From NCBI RefSeq assembly GCF_004348595.1, contig NZ_SMKD01000002.1:1-64000 (forward strand): a DNA stretch of 64,000 nucleotides, given 5' to 3'. Below the pieces are notes generated by a model, which was given only the letters and a program-made list of their open reading frames with translations, did no database searches and was not told the origin of the DNA. Source of the stretch: Micromonospora sp. KC723. GTDB taxonomy: Bacteria > Actinomycetota > Actinomycetes > Mycobacteriales > Micromonosporaceae. The translations under genes were made by a program, and so were the position numbers. Positions 1 to 9,391 of this stretch are shown here, piece after piece (the first letter of the stretch is position 1; every line of letters starts with the position of its first letter).

Positions 1-195
1 GCCCCGGACCACAAGGGCTCTCCGCCGCGCCACATCCGCTCCCTCCCCCGGTCCGTCGCTCCGGGCCACCGCTCCGCCCGGCCGACGCCGGCACCTTCCG
101 ACCATCGACAACCGTACCCGGCCCGCCACCCTCTCGACCCTCGCCCGAGGTCGCTTCCGGTGCCGGCACGCCTCCGGTCAGGGATGACGAATCCC

Positions 196-351
196 ATGAC
201 TGCTCAGGCACCCGCCGTCCCCAATCCGCTGAAACCGGTCGACGAGGACTGGCGGCGCCGACTTGCCACCATCGCCGATCCAGACGACCTGGAGTCTGAC
301 ACCGCCGCGGCCGTCGCCCGCCTGGAGGGGACTGAAGAAGAACCGGTGTAA
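196..351 (+). CDS. Small hypothetical protein, uncertain
   Basis: A 51-residue open frame rich in Asp, Glu and Arg, starting at the second of two nearby ATGs (the other is at 184). It has no convincing ribosome binding site and matches no family I recognise. It lies just upstream of a decayed IS256-type transposase, so it could be part of that debris or a leftover of an interrupted gene. The charged composition and the DDLESD run look protein-like, which is the only support for listing it. Confidence 0.28.
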   Translation: MTAQAPAVPNPLKPVDEDWRRRLATIADPDDLESDTAAAVARLEGTEEEPV

Positions 352-380
352 CTCCTGATCAAGAAGGACTCGGCCTGAGG

Positions 381-650
381 TTCGGTGACGGCGGCGAGGG
401 CGCCAAGTTCTGGCTGCAAGTCCTCACCGAGTGGAAGAATTGTGGCGTCGCGGACGCGTGCATGGTGGTTTGCGACGGGCTCAAGGGCTGACCGACGTCA
501 TCGGCGAGGTGTGGCTGGAAGCGGTGGCGCAAACGTGCGTTATCCACCTGCTGAGGACGTCGTTCCGGCATGCCGGACGGCAGCGATGGGACGCCATCGC
601 AAGCCCGTCTACACCGCGGCGACCGAGTCGGCCCGCAGCTCGGTGCGGGG
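381..650 (+). pseudogene. IS256 (mutator-type) transposase fragment
   Basis: Three reading frames join into one IS256-family transposase segment. The first frame gives FWLQVLTEWKN..GVADACMVVCDGLKG and ends near 490. The second continues LTDVIGEVW...TCVIHLLRTSFRHA to about 600. The third continues PVYTAATES. The VVCDGLKG and TCVIHLLR motifs belong to the catalytic core of this family. At least two frameshifts, and the absence of both the N-terminus and the rest of the catalytic domain, mark it as a dead remnant. No terminal repeats were found. Confidence 0.75.
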
Positions 651-753
651 ATACAGGGCGAGGGTGTGCACGCCGGTGTCATCTGCCCGGGCGTGGCCGG
701 CCATGGCCAAATGGCCGGCTGATCAGCTGAAGCCGACGTTCCCGGGAGGGTGG

Positions 754-1275
754 ATGGCTGTCGCATACCTACTGGTGGGGCTGACCGGCGCGGGCAAGAC
801 GACCTACGCCCGGCGGGTGCTGGAGCCGGCCGGGGCGGTGCGGCTGTCGGTGGACGAACAAGTCTTTGCCCGGCACGGCCACTACGGCGTCGACTACCCG
901 GAGGACACCTACTTCGCCAGGGAGGCGCCCGTCGTGGCCGAGGTCCGCGCCGAGCTGGTACGGCTACTGCGGGCCGGGCACGACGTGGTCGTGGACCACG
1001 GGCTGTGGCGGCGCAGCGAGCGCGACGACTGGGCGGCGCTGGTGCGCTCGGCCGGTGGCCAGGTGCGCCTGCTCTACTTCCCGGTGCCCCGGGCGGAGCT
1101 GCTGCGCCGGTTGACGGCCCGCAACGCCGAGAAGCACGGCAACGCGCTGACGGTCACGCCGCAGGCGCTGGACGACTTCATCGCGCGCTTCGACGAACCC
1201 GACGGTGAGGGTGAACAGGTGGTTCAGCCGGCCAGGTGGCCGTACTCCGCCTCCAGTTCGTCCCATCTGCCCTGA
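754..1275 (+). CDS. P-loop ATP-binding kinase-like protein (AAA/zeta-toxin-like)
   Basis: A 173-residue P-loop protein. A Walker A motif GLTGAGKTT lies at about residues 8-16. An Asp-containing DHGLWRRSERDDW segment in the middle and the RLTARNAEKHG lid-like region are typical of small predicted kinases that phosphorylate a nucleoside or small molecule; the substrate is unknown. The ATG at 754 follows GGGAGGG at a good distance. The last about 17 codons run over the 3' end of the converging ABC transporter gene (52-base overlap), and the low-complexity Ser-rich tail suggests the stop moved downstream. It is probably not part of the neighbouring operons. Confidence 0.75.
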   Translation: MAVAYLLVGLTGAGKTTYARRVLEPAGAVRLSVDEQVFARHGHYGVDYPEDTYFAREAPVVAEVRAELVRLLRAGHDVVVDHGLWRRSERDDWAALVRSAGGQVRLLYFPVPRAELLRRLTARNAEKHGNALTVTPQALDDFIARFDEPDGEGEQVVQPARWPYSASSSSHLP

Positions 1276-4200
1276 GCCACCGCACGCCCGCCGACCAGCA
1301 CCAGCACCCGGTCGGCGTGCACCAGCGCCGCCCGCTTCGACGTCGAACCGACCACCGTGACGCCGTGTGCGCGCAGCGCCTTCCACAGCTGGATCTCGGT
1401 CGTCACGTCCAGCGCCGACGACACGTCGTCGGCGACCAGCAGCTCGGTGCGCGGGGCCAAGGCGCGCGCCAACGCGAGGCGTTGCAGCTGCCCGCCGGAG
1501 AGCCGGGTGCCCTTGTGGCCGATCACCAGGTCCAGGCCCTCCCCGCTGGTGGCCAGGTCATGGTCAAGCTGCGCGGTCGACACCGCCGCGCCCGGGTCCA
1601 CGTCGTGACCGAGCGCGATGTTGTCGGCCACGGTGCCGGAAAGCACGCGGGGCAGCTGGGCGACGTACCCGACCTGCTGGGGTCGCAGGAACAGGTGCGG
1701 GTCCTCGACCGGGCGCCCGTTCCAGCACAGCGATCCGGTGTGGTGGGCGATCCCGGCCAGCCCGCGCAGCAGCGACGACTTTCCTGCGCCCACCGGGCCG
1801 ACCACCAGCACCAGCTCGCCGGGGCGCACGGTCAGGTCGACGTCGCGTACCCCCACGGTGCCGTTGTGGTGCACCACGCCGAACCGGTCCAGCTCCAGCC
1901 GGTGCAGCGGCTCCCGGACCGGCACCGGCGGCGCGGGCGCGGTGCCGGCGTCCAGGTCGACGCCGGGCACGGGCGCGGAGTAGGCCGCCTCGCCGCACAT
2001 CTCCACCGTGCGCCGCGTCCACACCCGGGCCGACGGGAAGTTGGATACCAGCGACGACGTCGTCCACGCAAACCATTTCGCCGAGCCGAGCACGGTCACC
2101 GCGATCAGGGTGGCTGCCGCCGGCAGCTGGCCGGAGAGGTACAGCCCCCACGCGGCGATCGGCAGCAGTCCGCTGAGCACCGACGGGGTGCAGCGCGCCC
2201 ACACCTGGATGCTGATCTCCCGGCGCTGGCTCTCGTTGCGCACCGCGTCCAGCCGGGCCAGGTGCCGCAGCACCGACACGGTGGCGCCGGACAGCTTCAC
2301 GGTACGACCGGCGGAGAGCGCGGACACCACCGCGGTGGCGAACGTGCCCCGTGCGGCGACCGTGGTGTGCGCGGCGCGTTCCAGACGCGGGCCGAACAGC
2401 GCCGCCGCGCACCCGGAGAGAATCATCGTGCCGGCGAAGAACGCCGCCGGCACCCACGAGCGCGCCGCGATCGTCATCGTGACGATCGCCGCCAGCGCGA
2501 TGACGTGGTCGACCAGGTTGTCGGCGAGCATCACCACCCGGTCGGTGTCACCGCTCTGGGCGACGACCTCGGCCGGGCTGTGCCGGCTGATCCGGCGCGG
2601 GCCGATCTGGCCGTTCAGCAGCCGCGCGTTGATCCGCAGCACCTGCCGCACCCACCACTCCGGGAACCACGCCCCGAAGTAGTAGAGCGCCGGGATCGCC
2701 ACGATCAGGCCGGCCGCGACACCGGCCGCCGGCAGCAGCGGGTTGCCCTGCCCGTCAACGACGTCCGACCACAGCAGCGGCAGGATCGCCCCTTCCAAGC
2801 CGAGGACCAACAGCAACGCCATCAGCGCCAGCGCGGTCATCCCGAACCGGGCGTCGTTGACGGTGAGCCGGAAGATCTCCCGCAGGGTGCGGGCCGGCGG
2901 CGCCTCGGGCAGCGGCGGCGGATCGCCGGCGGGCATCAGGACCGGGGTCTCGCCGGCGGTGCCGGCGGCGGTGCCTCCGGCCGGGTCGGGGTCGGGTGAA
3001 GCCCCGCTGGCCAGCATCGCGGCGAACCGGCGGGACGTGGCGAGCGGCCCGGCCTCCACCACCGCGCCGTCGGCCAGCACCACCACCTCGTCGCAGTGGC
3101 GCACCGACGACAGCCGGTGCGCCACGATGATCCCGATGCGCCCGGCCAGCAGCCGGTCGGTGGCCCGCTGTACCCAGGTCTCGGTGACCGGGTCCATCCG
3201 GGCGGTCGCCTCGTCGAGGATCACGATTTTCGGGTCCCGGACCAGGATGCGGGCGAACGCGATCAACTGTTCCTGACCGGCGGAGAGCACGTGCCCACCG
3301 TCACCGAGCCGGGTCTGCATGCCGTCGGGCAGCTGCTCGACCCAGCCGGTGAGGCCCAGCTCGGCGACCGCGCCCGCGGCATGCGGCAGCAGCTCGTCGT
3401 CGAAGAGCGCGATGTTCTCGGCAAGGGTGCCGGCCAGTAGCTCGGTGCGTTGCGGCACGATCGCCACCCACCGGCGCAGCTGCTGCACGTCGAGGTCGTT
3501 GAGGTCGGTGCCGTCCAGGAACACCGTGCCCGGTGGCACGTCGACGGCCCGGGTCAGCAGCTTGGCCAGCGTCGACTTGCCCGATCCGGTGCGGCCCACC
3601 AGCGCATACGAGCGGCCGCGGGTGAACGTGAGCGTGACGTCGCGCAGCGCCGGTGACCGGACGGCGCCGGACTCGGCGTACCGGAAGGTCAGATCGCGCA
3701 CCTGCAGGTCGCCGTCGGACGGCGCCGCACCGCCGGTGGCCTCCTGCGGTGTGCGGCGCAGCAGACGCACCCGCTCCCACGCGCCGATCGCGTTCTGCAG
3801 CTCCGGGACCGTGCGGGTGACCTGCTCCAGGGTGCCGCCGAACCCGAGCGCCAGCAGCCACACCGCGGTCAGCCGGGCACCGCCGACGTGCCCGGTCATC
3901 AGCGCCCACGCGCCACCGACGGCCAACCCCGCGATCAGGGTACGGATCACCGCCCCCGCGATCATCGTGACCCGCGCCGAGTTACGCCACACCCGCCGGC
4001 CGCGCCGCATGATCTCCTGGGAGCGCTGTGCCCACAGCTGCAGCACGTACGGCGCCGCCAGGCTGGTCCGCACGTCGTCCTGACCGTGCACGCCCTCCTC
4101 CACGACCGCGGTCATGTCGGACCAGGCTTCCTCCTCGTGGATGCGCAGCGGCCCGATCCGCCGCACCGGCCGCTTCAGCACGACCGCGAGCAGCACCGAC

Positions 4201-4661
4201 GCCAGCACCATGGCGGTGGCGGCCGGCCACCACACCACGAACGCGGTGAGGATCGAGAGCACCGCCACGGCCAGTGACTGCGCCAGCCGTACCCCGCCGT
4301 TGCGGATTTCGGTGCCGACCTGGTCGACGTCGCCGTCGATGCGGTCCAGCAGCTCACCCACCGGCGTGTTCTCCAGCGCCGGCAGGTCTTGGCCGAACGC
4401 GATCCGGCACAGGCCGCGGCGCACCCCGGCCGCCCAGTCTGCCGTCAGCCGGGCCAGGACCAGGCCGACCAGCACGTCGCTGACCACCGCCACCACCAGG
4501 GCCACGGCGAGCACCGCGAACAGCGGCACCGACCGGTTCACCAGCACCGAACCGGCCAGCGACAGCGACAGGGCCTGCCCGGCGGCACCACCGACGATCA
4601 GGACGGCCACCAGCAGGGCACGCCGGGGCGAGGTGTGCCACAGGTCGCGGAGCAGACGCAC
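1224..4661 (-). CDS. Full-length ABC exporter, TMD-NBD-TMD-NBD fusion
   Basis: A 1145-residue protein with two complete ABC exporter halves in one chain. Each half has an N-terminal block of about six hydrophobic helices followed by a nucleotide-binding domain. NBD1 has Walker A GRTGSGKST and Walker B VILDEATARMD but an altered signature LSAGQ. NBD2 has Walker A GPVGAGKSS, the normal signature LSGGQ and Walker B LLVADDVSSALD, where Asp replaces the catalytic Glu. The two defects fall in the same composite ATP site, the pattern known for heterodimeric exporters with one degenerate site. Exporters of this type expel drugs, peptides or siderophores; substrate unknown. It is divergent from the ATP-grasp gene and could export the product of the nearby cluster (inference). 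The start overlaps no gene. Confidence 0.88.
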   Translation of the reverse strand: MRLLRDLWHTSPRRALLVAVLIVGGAAGQALSLSLAGSVLVNRSVPLFAVLAVALVVAVVSDVLVGLVLARLTADWAAGVRRGLCRIAFGQDLPALENTPVGELLDRIDGDVDQVGTEIRNGGVRLAQSLAVAVLSILTAFVVWWPAATAMVLASVLLAVVLKRPVRRIGPLRIHEEEAWSDMTAVVEEGVHGQDDVRTSLAAPYVLQLWAQRSQEIMRRGRRVWRNSARVTMIAGAVIRTLIAGLAVGGAWALMTGHVGGARLTAVWLLALGFGGTLEQVTRTVPELQNAIGAWERVRLLRRTPQEATGGAAPSDGDLQVRDLTFRYAESGAVRSPALRDVTLTFTRGRSYALVGRTGSGKSTLAKLLTRAVDVPPGTVFLDGTDLNDLDVQQLRRWVAIVPQRTELLAGTLAENIALFDDELLPHAAGAVAELGLTGWVEQLPDGMQTRLGDGGHVLSAGQEQLIAFARILVRDPKIVILDEATARMDPVTETWVQRATDRLLAGRIGIIVAHRLSSVRHCDEVVVLADGAVVEAGPLATSRRFAAMLASGASPDPDPAGGTAAGTAGETPVLMPAGDPPPLPEAPPARTLREIFRLTVNDARFGMTALALMALLLVLGLEGAILPLLWSDVVDGQGNPLLPAAGVAAGLIVAIPALYYFGAWFPEWWVRQVLRINARLLNGQIGPRRISRHSPAEVVAQSGDTDRVVMLADNLVDHVIALAAIVTMTIAARSWVPAAFFAGTMILSGCAAALFGPRLERAAHTTVAARGTFATAVVSALSAGRTVKLSGATVSVLRHLARLDAVRNESQRREISIQVWARCTPSVLSGLLPIAAWGLYLSGQLPAAATLIAVTVLGSAKWFAWTTSSLVSNFPSARVWTRRTVEMCGEAAYSAPVPGVDLDAGTAPAPPVPVREPLHRLELDRFGVVHHNGTVGVRDVDLTVRPGELVLVVGPVGAGKSSLLRGLAGIAHHTGSLCWNGRPVEDPHLFLRPQQVGYVAQLPRVLSGTVADNIALGHDVDPGAAVSTAQLDHDLATSGEGLDLVIGHKGTRLSGGQLQRLALARALAPRTELLVADDVSSALDVTTEIQLWKALRAHGVTVVGSTSKRAALVHADRVLVLVGGRAVAQGRWDELEAEYGHLAG

Positions 4662-4873
4662 CAGACACCCGCCTTCTCATGGAGGAACTGCGGCAATGGT
4701 GCCCGCCACGGCGGTGACGGCCATCGGCAGGTTCGTTACGTTCGGCTACGCGTACCGCTTACGCGGGCACCGGTCAGAGCAACGCGTACGCCGTTGTCAC
4801 GCTGGCGCTGACGCGGCACCCGGCGCGGCGATGTCACGGTTCACCCTGGCGGCACAACGGAGGGAGCCAGATC

Positions 4874-5755
4874 ATGGTTCGAGTCGCGCTGGTCACCTGC
4901 GCGGAGTTCCCGCAGCTGTCGGAGGACGACCGGCTGCTGTGGAAGGCCTTGCAGAGCCGAGGGGTACGCGCGGAGCCCGTGGTGTGGGACGCGGCGGACG
5001 CCACCTGGGACGACTACGAGCTGGCGCTGCTGCGCTCGCCGTGGGACTACGTGCCCCGCCGTGCCGAGTTCATCGCCTGGGCGCGGTCCGTGCCGGCGCT
5101 GGCCAACCCCGCCGACGTGGTCGCCTGGAACACCGACAAGCGCTACCTCGACGACCTCGTCGCCGCCGGGGTGCCGACCGTGCCGACCGCGTGGGTGGCG
5201 CCGGACCAGGAGTGGGACGTCCCGGACACCGGCCGCTGGGTGATCAAGCCGGCGGTGAGCGTGGGCAGCGTCGACGCCGGGCGCTACGACGTCGCCGATT
5301 CCGCCGAGCGGCGCCTCGCCGTCGAGCACGTGCGGCGGCTTCAGCGCGCGAACCGGCTGGCCATGGTGCAGCCCTATCTGCCCGCGGTGGACACCGCCGG
5401 GGAGACCGGCGTCGTGTTCGTGACCGGCGGCGAGGACATCGTGCACAGCCACGCCATCCGCAAGTCGGCGCTGCTGGACGGCCCGGACCCGGGCACCGGC
5501 GGGCTCTACCGGGTCAGCCCGGTGGACGCCCGCGACGCCGGCGACGCCGAGGTGCGGGTGGCCGAGCAGGCCCTAGCTGCGGTGCCGTCGGGCCGCGACC
5601 GGCTGCTCTACGCACGGGTCGACCTGATCGCCGACGAGGACGGTACGCCGCTGGTGCTGGAGCTGGAGCTGACCGAGCCGAACCTGTTCTTCGGGCTCGG
5701 CCCGGGGGCCGCCGAGCGAATGGCCGCCGGCCTGGCCGCCCGGCTGCGCGGCTGA
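4874..5755 (+). CDS. ATP-grasp ligase, RimK/DcsG-like
   Basis: A 293-residue ATP-grasp protein. The N-terminal pre-ATP-grasp part has RSPWDYVPRRAEFIAWA, the middle has WVIKPAVSVGSVDAG (ATP-binding Lys and loop), and the C-terminal part has LLYARVDLIADEDG followed by LVLELELTEPNLFF with the metal-binding acidic residues. This arrangement resembles the group containing DcsG of D-cycloserine synthesis and RimK/glutathione-synthetase ligases, which join a carboxylate to an amine through an acyl phosphate. The ATG follows GGAGGG nine bases upstream. It lies about 9 kb from the AmCP operon, which lacks an NRPS, so it is a candidate for making a peptide bond in the product, but this is inference only. 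Confidence 0.8.
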   Translation: MVRVALVTCAEFPQLSEDDRLLWKALQSRGVRAEPVVWDAADATWDDYELALLRSPWDYVPRRAEFIAWARSVPALANPADVVAWNTDKRYLDDLVAAGVPTVPTAWVAPDQEWDVPDTGRWVIKPAVSVGSVDAGRYDVADSAERRLAVEHVRRLQRANRLAMVQPYLPAVDTAGETGVVFVTGGEDIVHSHAIRKSALLDGPDPGTGGLYRVSPVDARDAGDAEVRVAEQALAAVPSGRDRLLYARVDLIADEDGTPLVLELELTEPNLFFGLGPGAAERMAAGLAARLRG

Positions 5756-5759
5756 GCGC

Positions 5760-6140
5760 TCAGGGCCAGACGCGGGCACCGGCGTCGAAGACTTCCCGGT
5801 CACTGTGGACCGGGATCACGCACAGCAGGTGCCCACCCGGCGCGCGCAGCACGTGGCACTCCAGCCACTGCGACACCTCGGTCGCGCCGAGCTCGAGCAA
5901 CCGTCGCACCTCGGCGTCGACGTCGTCGGTCTCGATGTCGACGTGGTAGCGGCCGGTGTCGTCCACGCTCTGCAACGCCGTGACGATGCCGGGGATCGCC
6001 TCGCCGAGGCCGGTGAACTGCGGCTCGGCCGGGTTGCGGCGGGCCGGTTGCCCGAGGGCGCCCGACCAGAACGCCGCCGCCTCGTCCTGCGCCTCCCGCG
6101 GCACGTCGATGATGACGGCGAAGACCCGTGATCTGTGCAT
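5760..6140 (-). CDS. VOC (glyoxalase/bleomycin-resistance-like) protein
   Basis: A 126-residue protein starting MHRSRVFAVIIDVPRE, with the betaalphabetabetabeta pattern of the vicinal-oxygen-chelate fold: an AAFWSGALGQPARR helix, YHVDIETDDVDAEVRRLLELGA in the second half, and LRAPGGHLLCVIPVH near the end. Proteins of this type bind or modify small molecules, often for resistance. The start shown is an internal ATG; a longer frame up to 6209 is open but its extra residues are unlike the family. It converges with the ATP-grasp gene with four bases between stops, and follows the GT2 gene on the same strand. Confidence 0.75.
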   Translation of the reverse strand: MHRSRVFAVIIDVPREAQDEAAAFWSGALGQPARRNPAEPQFTGLGEAIPGIVTALQSVDDTGRYHVDIETDDVDAEVRRLLELGATEVSQWLECHVLRAPGGHLLCVIPVHSDREVFDAGARVWP

Positions 6141-6168
6141 CGGCGCAGTTTGCCACAGCTTGGACCGG

Positions 6169-7140
6169 TCAGGAAGGCTCCACCAGCTCCCGCACCGCCG
6201 CGGTGTCACCGTCGACCAGGTGACCCAGGATCCGCCGGGTGCGTTCCGGCAGTCCGTCGATCACCTCCGCGGGAACGTTCACCACGAACGAGCGGGCCAG
6301 CGTCAGCGCGTCGTGCAGCGCGGCCGCGTCGTGCAGGTGCAACGCGCCCAGCGCCATCGGAACGTCACCGCGGCACATGTCGTCGGCGTACGCCGGCACC
6401 AGCTCGGGCACGCCGTCCCGGATCACGTTGTAGGTGTCGACGATCATCCGCATCCAGGCCGCCACGTTGTCCGGTTCGCGGTACCGCTGGGTGATCGACG
6501 GTTGACCCCGCTCACGCAGCCGCCACAGATAGACGACGTCGGTCACCACGTCGACCGCGGTCGCGGCGATGTGCGCCCGCATCATCACCGGCGCGTCCTC
6601 GTAGGCGGGCAGTGAGAAGCTCAGGTCCGCGGCGTCCCAGAACGAGCGGCGGAACACCTTGTTCCACACCATCCGGTCGCGGACCAGCGCGGTGAGCCGG
6701 CGGATGTGGGTGCGCCGCCGCTGCTTGTCGAAAACGTCGTGGTAACCGTAGTGCGGTCGTACCCCTGTGCTGTCCACCCGTCGCACCGCGCCGGAAGCGA
6801 AATCCGAACCACTCTCCTCGATCGCGGCGATCAGGGACTTGTACGCCACCGCCGGCACCACGTCGTCGCCGTCGCAGAAGGCCAGATACGTTCCGCGGGC
6901 CGCGCGCAGACCGGTGTTGCGGGCCGCGCTGAGCCCGCCGTGCGGCTGTTCCAGAACGCGGATGCGGGAGTCCTCGCGGGCCCACCGGTCGGCGATGGCC
7001 CGGCTGCCGTCGGCCGACGCGTCGTCCACCACGACCACCTCCAGGTCGCCGTGGTCCTGCCCGGCCAGCGACTTCAGGCAGATGTCCAGGTATGGCTCGA
7101 CGTCGAAGACGGGCACGATGACGCTCAGAACCGGGGCCAT
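6169..7140 (-). CDS. Family 2 glycosyltransferase
   Basis: A 323-residue GT-A fold enzyme. The N-terminus LSVIVPVFDVEPYLDICLKSL is the nucleotide-sugar binding start of the family. VVVDDASADGSRAIAD and GLSAARNTGLRAARG follow, and FCDGDDVVP carries the metal-binding DxD at about residue 90. The C-terminal third, with conserved MVWNKVFRRSFW and APVMMRAHI segments, resembles teichoic-acid-type glycosyltransferases. It acts in the cytoplasm on an unknown acceptor. It is divergent from the GH42-led operon; the shared spacer holds two palindromes and the two units may be co-regulated. Confidence 0.88.
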   Translation of the reverse strand: MAPVLSVIVPVFDVEPYLDICLKSLAGQDHGDLEVVVVDDASADGSRAIADRWAREDSRIRVLEQPHGGLSAARNTGLRAARGTYLAFCDGDDVVPAVAYKSLIAAIEESGSDFASGAVRRVDSTGVRPHYGYHDVFDKQRRRTHIRRLTALVRDRMVWNKVFRRSFWDAADLSFSLPAYEDAPVMMRAHIAATAVDVVTDVVYLWRLRERGQPSITQRYREPDNVAAWMRMIVDTYNVIRDGVPELVPAYADDMCRGDVPMALGALHLHDAAALHDALTLARSFVVNVPAEVIDGLPERTRRILGHLVDGDTAAVRELVEPS

Positions 7141-7366
7141 GGATCTCTTCCTTCCGGTGGGCGGCCTGTCTCCTGCACGGTGGCAGCCGGGGTGGCTCGG
7201 GCGCGTCAGCGACAGAGGTACTCCCGAGTACGCCTGACCCTGATCGACGGTGGGTGCCGGGAGGTCAGTGAGATTCGTACGAACCGGTAAGGGCTGCGCC
7301 GATGTGGCGTGTGACCGGCGGCGGACATGGTGGCGGAAGGCTTACTGCGAGAAGGGTGGGTGACCC
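7141..7366. promoter_or_regulatory. Divergent promoter region with two palindromes
   Basis: This 226-base spacer separates the GT2 gene from the GH42 gene. It contains GTACTCCCGAGTAC at 7218-7231 (six-base arms, two-base centre) and the ten-base perfect palindrome TTCGTACGAA at 7274-7283. Both have the size of operators for dimeric repressors. No clear -10 hexamer was identified. Confidence 0.4.
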
Positions 7367-9391
7367 ATGACTACCAGCCGCTGGCCGTCGATTGTGCCCG
7401 GTCTCGACGAGATCGCCTTCGGTGGTGACTACAGCCCGGAACAATGGTCGGCCGAGGTGTGCGAGGAGGACATCCGGCTGATGCACGAAGCCGGGGTCAA
7501 CCTCGTCCAGATCGGCATCTTCCTCTGGGCCGCCATCGAACCGGCGCCCGGGGAATTCGACTTCGATCCCCTCGACCGCATGCTGGACCGGCTGCACCGC
7601 GCCGACATCCGGGTGTCGGTCGCCACCCCGACCGCGGCGCCACCGGCCTGGTTCTTCCGCCGGCACCCGGAGGCGCTGCCGGTCAAACGCGACGGCCGCG
7701 TGCTGGGCATCGGCGCCCGCGAGTCCTACTGTCCGAGCTCGCCGGCCTACCGGGCCGCCTGCGAACGCTTCGTCACCGCGTTGGCCAAGCACTACCAGGA
7801 CCACCCGGTCATCGTCATGTGGCACCTCAACAACGAGTACGGCGTCCAGGTCGGCCCCTGCTACTGCGAGCAGAGCGCCGTCTCCTTCCGGGAGTGGCTG
7901 CGCGAGCGCTACACCACCCTGGACGGGCTCAACGCCGCCTGGGGCACCACGTTCTGGGGTCAGCACTACTACGACTGGGACGAGATTCAGCCGCCACGAC
8001 TGGCGCCGATGCCGGTCAACCCGAGCCAGCGCAACGACTACTTCCGGTTCACCACCGACGAGTACGCGCGGTGCTGCCGGCTCGAAGCCGACATCGTCCG
8101 GTCCGTGACACCCGGCATCCCGGTGATGACCAACTTCGCCGACCCGGTGGAGACCGGCTACCTCGACTACTGGCGCTTCGCGGAGGAGGTCGACGTCGTC
8201 GGCATCGACACCTACCTGATGGGCAACGACCCGCGCCCGCACATCGGGCTCGCGTTCGCCGGTGACGTCAGCCGCGGTGTCGCCCGGGGCCGGCCGTGGC
8301 TGGTCAACGAGCACTCCACCTCGGCCGTCACCTGGCAGACCCACAACGTGGCCAAACGGCCCGGCGAGATGCGGCGCAACACGCTCGCGCACATCGCGCA
8401 CGGCGCAGACGGCGCGCTGTTCTTCCAGTGGCGCGCCTCCCGGTTCGGCAGCGAGAAGTTCCACTCGGCGATGCTGCCGCAGGCGGGCACGTCCAGCCAG
8501 GTGTGGCGCGACGTGGTGGCGCTCGGCGCCGACGTGCGGGCCCTGACCGAGGTACGCGGCAGCCTCGTGCAGGCCCAGGCGGCTGTGCTGTGGCACTGGC
8601 CGTCCTGGTGGGCGATGCAGTCCGGCTATCAGCCGACCGCGGACCACCACTACGAGGAACGGCACCGCGCCTACTACGAGGCACTGTGGAACCTGCACCT
8701 GACCACCGACTACCTGGCGCCGACCGACGACCTGAGCCGGTACCCGCTGGTCGTGGTGCCCAGCCTCTACCTGACCAGCCAGGAGGCCGCGGCGAACCTG
8801 CGCCGCTACGCCGAGGGCGGCGGCACGGTGGTGGTGTCGTACTTCTCCGGCATCGTCGACGAGAACGACCACATCCACGACGGGCCCTACCCGGGTGCGC
8901 TGCGCGAACTGCTGGGCGTGGTGACCGAGGAGTTCCACCCGCTGCGGCCGGGCGACACCGTGGAGGTGGCCGGGCTCGGTGCTCGTACCGACGTCTGGTC
9001 CGAGCGGGTGGTGCCGGCGGGCGCCGAGACGATCGAGACGTTCGGCAGCGGCCCGGACGCCGGCCACCCGGCGATCACCCGCAACACCGTCGGCAGCGGC
9101 TCTGCCTGGTATGTCGCCGCGAAACTCGACGCGGCCGCGCTGACCCGGGTGCTGCGGCGGGTCACCGCCGAGGCGGGCATCGTGCCGGCGGTGCCGGTCG
9201 GTGCCGACGTCGAGGCGGTGCGGCGCTCCGGGCCGGACACCGACTACCTGTTCCTGATCAACCACGACGCGGAGCGGTCGACAACCGTAACGGCGACCGG
9301 CCGGGACCTGCTGACCGGCGTCGAGCACGACAGCGGGCAGGTACCCCTGGAACCGTCCGGCGTGGTCGTGCTGGCACAGCGGCGGGCCTGA
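7367..9391 (+). CDS. GH42 beta-galactosidase-like glycoside hydrolase
   Basis: A 674-residue protein with the GH42 layout: a TIM barrel from IAFGGDYSPEQW, then a trimerisation domain (about residues 390-590) and a C-terminal beta domain. The acid/base Glu157 lies in WHLNNEYG and the nucleophile Glu315 in WLVNEHSTSAVTWQ. PTAAPPAWF is also characteristic. The family cleaves terminal beta-galactosides and sometimes alpha-arabinosides. There is no signal peptide, so it should act in the cytoplasm. It is the first gene of a four-gene unit (the next ATG overlaps its TGA) followed by three glycosyltransferase-like genes, an unusual pairing suggesting trimming or turnover of a glycoside made by its neighbours. 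Confidence 0.9.
   Translation: MTTSRWPSIVPGLDEIAFGGDYSPEQWSAEVCEEDIRLMHEAGVNLVQIGIFLWAAIEPAPGEFDFDPLDRMLDRLHRADIRVSVATPTAAPPAWFFRRHPEALPVKRDGRVLGIGARESYCPSSPAYRAACERFVTALAKHYQDHPVIVMWHLNNEYGVQVGPCYCEQSAVSFREWLRERYTTLDGLNAAWGTTFWGQHYYDWDEIQPPRLAPMPVNPSQRNDYFRFTTDEYARCCRLEADIVRSVTPGIPVMTNFADPVETGYLDYWRFAEEVDVVGIDTYLMGNDPRPHIGLAFAGDVSRGVARGRPWLVNEHSTSAVTWQTHNVAKRPGEMRRNTLAHIAHGADGALFFQWRASRFGSEKFHSAMLPQAGTSSQVWRDVVALGADVRALTEVRGSLVQAQAAVLWHWPSWWAMQSGYQPTADHHYEERHRAYYEALWNLHLTTDYLAPTDDLSRYPLVVVPSLYLTSQEAAANLRRYAEGGGTVVVSYFSGIVDENDHIHDGPYPGALRELLGVVTEEFHPLRPGDTVEVAGLGARTDVWSERVVPAGAETIETFGSGPDAGHPAITRNTVGSGSAWYVAAKLDAAALTRVLRRVTAEAGIVPAVPVGADVEAVRRSGPDTDYLFLINHDAERSTTVTATGRDLLTGVEHDSGQVPLEPSGVVVLAQRRA

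Noticed and set aside
1236..2999. 587-residue plus-strand open frame
   Set aside because: Opposite the ABC transporter; Arg/His/Gln-rich composition typical of the complementary frame.
7265..9328. 687-residue open frame on the minus strand
   Set aside because: It lies opposite the GH42 gene, is full of His/Arg/Gly/Val repeats without any motif, and is a codon-bias shadow.
8296..9390. 365-codon extension upstream of the GT4-like gene
   Set aside because: Overlaps the GH42 gene in another frame; only the part from ATG 9391 resembles a protein.
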